Source: Variovorax sp. PBS-H4
GTDB taxonomy: Bacteria; Pseudomonadota; Gammaproteobacteria; Burkholderiales; Burkholderiaceae_C
NCBI RefSeq assembly: GCF_901827205.1
Contig: NZ_LR594675.1
Location: forward strand, 4,836,001-4,900,000
DNA: 64,000 bases
Direction: 5' to 3'
Shown piece after piece: positions 60,555 through 64,000 of the stretch. Numbering within the stretch: position 1 is the stretch's first letter; the number at the start of each line of letters is the position of its first letter. The translations under genes were made by a program, and so were the position numbers. Under the pieces are notes generated by a model that saw nothing but the letters and a program-made list of their open reading frames with translations, had not been told where the DNA came from and did no database searches.

Positions 60555-60949
60555 AGCGCCGCCTCGTAGGCCGCCCAGGCCACATGCGATTCGTTGAGAC
60601 GCACGCGCATGCCTGCCAATCCGCTCGCATGCGGGCCGAGCTCGCCGGCCGCGATGCGAGCGGCCACGCGATCGAATATCACGCGGGCCATGAACTCGGT
60701 GGTCGTGTTGCGCCCCTCGAAGGCCGGGTCCTCGTCGAGGTTGCGCAGGTTGAGTTCCGCCAGCACGCTTCGCAGCACCTCGGTGGCTCGCGCAATGTCG
60801 ACCACCATGCCGTCGGCATCGAGTTCGGCGCGGCGCAATTCCACATCCACCACGTAGGTCGCGCCGTGCAGGCGCTGTGCCGGCCCGAACGCCGCACCGC
60901 GAAAGCTGTGGGCAATCATGAAATGGTCGCGGACGTTGACGCTGTACAT
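60551..60949 (-). CDS. 6-pyruvoyl-tetrahydropterin synthase/QueD family protein, divergent
   Basis: The 132-residue protein keeps the tunnelling fold of the family: HFMIAHSFRGAAFGPAQRLH and ATYVVDVELRRAELDADGMV, then a late NESHVAWAAYE with the substrate-anchoring Glu. Compared with E. coli QueD from memory, the catalytic Cys before the LHG motif is Ala, the second His of HGH is Ala, and the Asp-His dyad of the DHHYLN region is replaced. Two zinc histidines (14 and 28) remain. A non-canonical reaction or a binding role is therefore likely. It lies between MDR and GT4 genes. Confidence 0.8.
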   Translation of the reverse strand: MYSVNVRDHFMIAHSFRGAAFGPAQRLHGATYVVDVELRRAELDADGMVVDIARATEVLRSVLAELNLRNLDEDPAFEGRNTTTEFMARVIFDRVAARIAAGELGPHASGLAGMRVRLNESHVAWAAYEAAL

Positions 60950-60976
60950 GGCTTCCTTGCGATGGAGTGAAGGGGT

Positions 60977-61975
60977 TCAGGAATAGTCGATGCGATGGCA
61001 CAAGGTCTGTGGCGCCCCGGCGGCCAGGCGCTGCAGCACCGCCGGCAGTTCCTCGAAAGGCGCCGCATCGGTCAATAGCGCATCGAGCGCCGGATCGCGC
61101 AGCAGCGCCAGCGCCAGCGCCAGTCGGCGGCCATGGCTCCAGCGCGCCCGCTGCGGCAGCGAAACATGGCCGACCTGCGAGCTCCGGAGCGTCAGCCGCC
61201 GCGAGTGAAAGGCCTCGCCCAGCGGCAGCGTGACGGCCTGCCGGCCGTACCAGCTCATCTCGAGCACCGTGGCTTCGAAGGCGGCGAGCCGCAGCGCAGT
61301 GGCGAGCCCCTCGGCGTTGCCGCTGGCATGGATGACGAGGTCCGCATCGGGACGGGCGTGCTGCGGGCTGGCGAAGTCGACGCCCAGCCGCTCGGCCACC
61401 GCACGGCGCTCGGGGTTGGTGTCGACGACCTCGACCTCGCAACCGGGCATGCGGCCGGCCAGCCATGCCGCGAGCAGCCCCACCACGCCCGCGCCCACGA
61501 CCGAGATGCGATCCCCGACGCGTGGCGCCGCATCCCACAGCGCGTTGACGGCCGTCTCCATGTTGGCCGCCAGCACGGCGCGCGCAGGCGGCAGGCCTTC
61601 GGGCAGCGGGTGCACTGCCTCGGCCGGCACCACGTAGCGGGTCTGGTGCGGATAGAGGCAGAAGACCGTGCGCCCGAGCAGCGCCTGCGGCCCCTGCTCG
61701 ACCACGCCCACGCTGGCATACCCGTACTTGAGCGGCGCGGGGAAACTGCCCTCCTGGAAAGGCGCGCGCATTCGCTCGTGCTCGCTCTCGGGCACCTCGC
61801 CGCGAAACACCAGCAGCTCGGTCCCGCGGCTGATGCCGCTGTGCAACGCGCGCACCAGCACGTCGCCCGGCCCGGGCGTGGCCAGCGTGGCCTGCCGCAA
61901 GCCGGCACGGCCCGGCGCCTCGACCCAGCAGGCCCAGGACTCGCCAGGGGCGACGCGAGAGTGAATTGCTGGCAT
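60977..61975 (-). CDS. MDR-family dehydrogenase (BchC-like zinc-binding alcohol dehydrogenase)
   Basis: The 332-residue protein belongs to a branch of medium-chain dehydrogenases recognisable by HSGISRGTELLVFRGEVPES, ERMRAPFQEGSFPAPLKYGY and a Rossmann run ISVVGAGVVGLLAAWLAG. That branch includes relatives of bacteriochlorophyllide dehydrogenase BchC. It probably oxidises or reduces a hydroxyl or carbonyl on a larger molecule. It is the first gene of the leftward operon; its ATG at 61975 lies only 46 bases from the divergent CDP-alcohol phosphatidyltransferase gene. Confidence 0.83.
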   Translation of the reverse strand: MPAIHSRVAPGESWACWVEAPGRAGLRQATLATPGPGDVLVRALHSGISRGTELLVFRGEVPESEHERMRAPFQEGSFPAPLKYGYASVGVVEQGPQALLGRTVFCLYPHQTRYVVPAEAVHPLPEGLPPARAVLAANMETAVNALWDAAPRVGDRISVVGAGVVGLLAAWLAGRMPGCEVEVVDTNPERRAVAERLGVDFASPQHARPDADLVIHASGNAEGLATALRLAAFEATVLEMSWYGRQAVTLPLGEAFHSRRLTLRSSQVGHVSLPQRARWSHGRRLALALALLRDPALDALLTDAAPFEELPAVLQRLAAGAPQTLCHRIDYS

Positions 61976-62021
61976 GCTCCTTCGATGACCGCTTGTGGTG
62001 TCCGGAACCGATCTTAAGACC

Positions 62022-62795
62022 ATGCTCGCGCGATCCCCCGATGCAACTGCGCCCCGCGCGGCACGGCTTGCAGCACTGCGCCGCGACGCCTGGCGCGAAG
62101 CCCTGCCCTGCTTCCTGCTGCTGGCGGCGCTGGCGGGCTGGCTGGGGCGCCTTGGCGAGTTCGGGATCTGGTTCCAGCTCAGATCGCTGGCCGTGTTCGC
62201 CGCAGCCTTCGCGCTGGTGCTCGCAAGCCTTGCCACGCACGCGCCGAACACGCGCTTCGGGGCCGCCAACCGGGTGACGCTGGCGCGCCTGGCGATGGTC
62301 GCGCTGCTCGCCGCGGTGATCGGCGAGCCGGCCGACGATGCCGTGGCCTGGTGCAGCATCGGGGTCGCCGCCAGCGCGGCGCTGCTCGACGCGCTCGACG
62401 GCCCGCTGGCGCGCCACGGCGGCCTGGCCAGCGACTTCGGCGCCCGCTTCGACATGGAAACCGACGCGCTGCTGGTACTGGTGCTTTCGCTGCTGGTCGT
62501 GCTTTTCGGCAAGGCCGGCCCCTGGATCGTGGCGGCCGGACTGATGCGCTATTTCTTCGTCATGGCCGCGCGGCCCTGGCCCTGGCTGGCACGCGCCCTG
62601 CCATCGAGCGGGCGCCGCAAGACCGTGTGCGTGGTGCAGATCACCAGCCTCATCGTGTGCCTCGGCCCCGTCGTCGCGCCGCCCTGGAGCAACGCCCTCG
62701 CAGCCGCGAGCCTCGTCCTGCTGGCGGCCTCTTTCGCGATCGACATCGCCTGGCTGCTGCGGCATCGAGACATTCCACCGGAGACTGCGACATGA
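62022..62795 (+). CDS. CDP-alcohol phosphatidyltransferase family protein
   Basis: The 257-residue membrane protein carries the complete catalytic signature DG-x2-AR-x8-G-x3-D-x3-D (DGPLARHGGLASDFGARFDM, then ETD), between membrane helices. Such enzymes join a CDP-linked lipid or alcohol to another alcohol, as in phospholipid synthesis. The ATG at 62022 is preferred; a GTG at 61995 would add nine residues. It is divergent from the MDR gene and coupled to the YceI gene by ATGA. Its substrate is unknown. Confidence 0.9.
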   Translation: MLARSPDATAPRAARLAALRRDAWREALPCFLLLAALAGWLGRLGEFGIWFQLRSLAVFAAAFALVLASLATHAPNTRFGAANRVTLARLAMVALLAAVIGEPADDAVAWCSIGVAASAALLDALDGPLARHGGLASDFGARFDMETDALLVLVLSLLVVLFGKAGPWIVAAGLMRYFFVMAARPWPWLARALPSSGRRKTVCVVQITSLIVCLGPVVAPPWSNALAAASLVLLAASFAIDIAWLLRHRDIPPETAT

Positions 62796-63382
62796 AAGCT
62801 CCCGCTGTCCGCCCGTTGTGCGCAGCCTTCCTGCTGACACTTGCCGCGGCATCCGCCAACGCGGAGCCGGCGCGCTACGAACTCGACCCCGAGCACCTCA
62901 CGGTTGGTTTTCTGGTCGACCACATCGGCTACGCCAAGGTGCTGGGCATGTTCCGGGCCGCGCGCGGCAGCTACAGCTTCGACGAAGCCACCGCTGCCCT
63001 CAGCCAGGTGCGCATCGAGATCGACACCCAAAGCGTGTTCAGCAACTACGCCAAGCGGGACCAGCATCTGAAAAGCGCCGACTTCCTCAACAGCGCCGAG
63101 TTTCCGCGCATGGTGTTCACCGCGGCCAATGCCAGGCGCACCGGCGAGCGCAGCTTCGAGATCGCAGGCCAGCTCGAGCTGCTGGGCCGCACACAGCCGC
63201 TCACGCTCAGCGCCACCTGGAACAAGAGCGGCCCCTCGCCGATCGACAAGAACTACATCATGGGAGTCTCGGCGCGCGGCAGCTTCAAGCGAAGCGCCCA
63301 TGGGATGCGCTACGGTGTCGACAACGGCTGGGTCGGCGACGAGGTGGCGCTGATCATCGAGTTCGAGGCCAGGCGCAAATGA
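62792..63382 (+). CDS. YceI-family periplasmic lipid-binding protein
   Basis: The 196-residue protein has a signal peptide (LCAAFLLTLAAASANA) and the YceI lipocalin-like fold: RYELDPEHLTVGFLVDHIGY, KRDQHLKSADFLNSAEFPRM and the late GDEVALIIEFEA. Structurally known members bind long isoprenoid chains. Between a CDP-alcohol phosphatidyltransferase and a membrane protein, coupled to both by 4-base overlaps, it could carry a lipid or isoprenoid intermediate across the periplasm. Confidence 0.9.
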   Translation: MKAPAVRPLCAAFLLTLAAASANAEPARYELDPEHLTVGFLVDHIGYAKVLGMFRAARGSYSFDEATAALSQVRIEIDTQSVFSNYAKRDQHLKSADFLNSAEFPRMVFTAANARRTGERSFEIAGQLELLGRTQPLTLSATWNKSGPSPIDKNYIMGVSARGSFKRSAHGMRYGVDNGWVGDEVALIIEFEARRK

Positions 63383-64000
63383 CTGCCATGCGCCGGTCCC
63401 CGACGCGGCCTGCGGGCCCTGTGGGCTGGCTGGCACGTTTCGGCTTTCCGCTGCTGCTGCTGAATGTGCTGCTGACACTGGAAAACCACGGCCCCGGCCT
63501 GTGGCCGCGCCCCGCGCTGCGGCTGTCCTTCGAGCTGGTGGTGGCGCTGCTGGCGCTCGTAGCGTGGGTCGCCTGGCGCGGCCGGTCGGGTGCCGGCGCG
63601 CTGCGCTTACTGGCGGCCGCGAGCAGCTTCTGGATCGTTGCGCGCTACCTCGATGTCACCGTATCGGCCGTGTTCGGCCGACAGCTCAACCTCTATTGGG
63701 ACGGCCGCCATGCGCTGGAGGTGCTGCGCATGGGCGAATTCTCGGCGTGGCAGATCGGCCTGGGCGCGCTGGGCGTGCTGGCCGTGCCGCTGCTGCTGTA
63801 TGCGCTGGCGCTGTACTGCTGGCGCAGCATCGCGCAGGCCCTCGCCTCGCCAGGATCGCGACCGGCGATCGGGCTGGCGGGCCTGGTGCTTTGCGCCTGC
63901 TTCGCGGCGCAAGGCGTCGGCGGGCGCAACACCCGCTGGTTCTTCTCCATGCCGGTCGCGCCGATCCTCGCCCACCAAGCCGGGGTGCTCGCGGGCCAGC
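63379..64000 (+). CDS. Polytopic membrane protein, N-terminal part, cut by window edge
   Basis: The frame is open from the ATG at 63379 (overlapping the YceI stop as ATGA) to the window end, 207 residues. It has at least four membrane segments (WLARFGFPLLLLNVLLTLEN, LSFELVVALLALVAWVAW, IGLGALGVLAVPLLLYALAL, AIGLAGLVLCACFAAQGV) and a following extracytoplasmic start (RWFFSMPVAPILAHQAG). This layout resembles the N-terminus of LTA-synthase/sulfatase-like phosphotransferases, but no catalytic motif is in view, so the family is only a guess. Confidence 0.7.
   Translation, partial: MTAMRRSPTRPAGPVGWLARFGFPLLLLNVLLTLENHGPGLWPRPALRLSFELVVALLALVAWVAWRGRSGAGALRLLAAASSFWIVARYLDVTVSAVFGRQLNLYWDGRHALEVLRMGEFSAWQIGLGALGVLAVPLLLYALALYCWRSIAQALASPGSRPAIGLAGLVLCACFAAQGVGGRNTRWFFSMPVAPILAHQAGVLAGQ

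Noticed and set aside
59481..62852. One 1123-residue minus-strand open frame across the glycosyltransferase, PTPS and MDR genes
   Set aside because: Only its last third reads as a real protein (the glycosyltransferase). The rest is an Arg/Gly/Ala-rich shadow of genes in other frames.

Overview
The window is GC-rich chromosomal DNA from a betaproteobacterium of the Burkholderiales, most likely the Comamonadaceae and possibly close to Variovorax. This rests on the gene order ssrA-gph-ubiG-ompA / gyrA-DUF2059-serC-pheA-tyrA-aroA/cmk-rpsA-ihfB-lapA-lapB, the fused AroA-Cmk protein, a tmRNA tag reading ANDERFALAA, and three Bug-type periplasmic receptors. No database search was possible, so the species is inference.

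Region 1 (1-14175) is catabolic. A leftward operon starts with a GntR/FCD regulator and continues through a VOC protein, a fumarylacetoacetase-family enzyme, a Bug receptor, an AA_synth protein and a quinone oxidoreductase-like MDR. Divergent to it lies a frameshifted FMN reductase. A LysR regulator then faces a rightward operon resembling the homoprotocatechuate (hpa) meta-cleavage pathway: hydratase HpaH, aldolase HpaI, a D-2-hydroxyacid dehydrogenase-like flavoprotein, a HpaE-like aldehyde dehydrogenase, a HpaD-like ring-cleavage dioxygenase, a second fumarylacetoacetase-family enzyme and a ketopantoate-reductase-like protein. The isomerase HpaF and a hydroxylase are not seen.

Region 2 (14172-23244) is a patchwork of small accessory units and decayed genes: an aldehyde dehydrogenase reduced to conserved blocks, an MBL hydrolase, an amidohydrolase remnant, a Bug receptor plus class II aldolase facing a LysR regulator, and a MarR-Bug-sulfatase unit flanked by two inverted copies of one 14-bp putative operator. 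Two gene-poor stretches (18873-19388 and 22346-23244) hold only fragments, including a transposase C-terminus and the end of an Ig-like surface protein.

Region 3 (23245-38743) is the conserved core: tmRNA, Gph, UbiG, OmpA, GyrA, serine and aromatic amino acid synthesis, ribosomal protein S1, IHF-beta, LapA, LapB and a ComEA-like protein.

Region 4 (38862-54269) carries a TRAP transporter, CrcB, a complete six-gene Mrp Na+/H+ antiporter operon with MrpA and MrpB fused, several small proteins, a DHA2 drug exporter, a ferredoxin reductase-like flavoprotein, a polytopic membrane protein and a RibD-C reductase.

Region 5 (54285-58366) holds a family of seven-repeat beta-propeller lipoproteins: one intact gene, one with a single-base frameshift, and a rearranged fragment containing an inverted segment.

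Region 6 (58615-64000) is the most promising unexplained system. It is a compact divergon of seven genes, most joined by 4-base overlaps: a methyltransferase, a GT4 glycosyltransferase, a 6-pyruvoyl-tetrahydropterin synthase homologue lacking key catalytic residues, and a BchC-like MDR dehydrogenase leftward; a CDP-alcohol phosphatidyltransferase, a YceI protein and a membrane protein cut by the window edge rightward. It may make a modified pterin-like or lipid-linked small molecule; its product is unknown.
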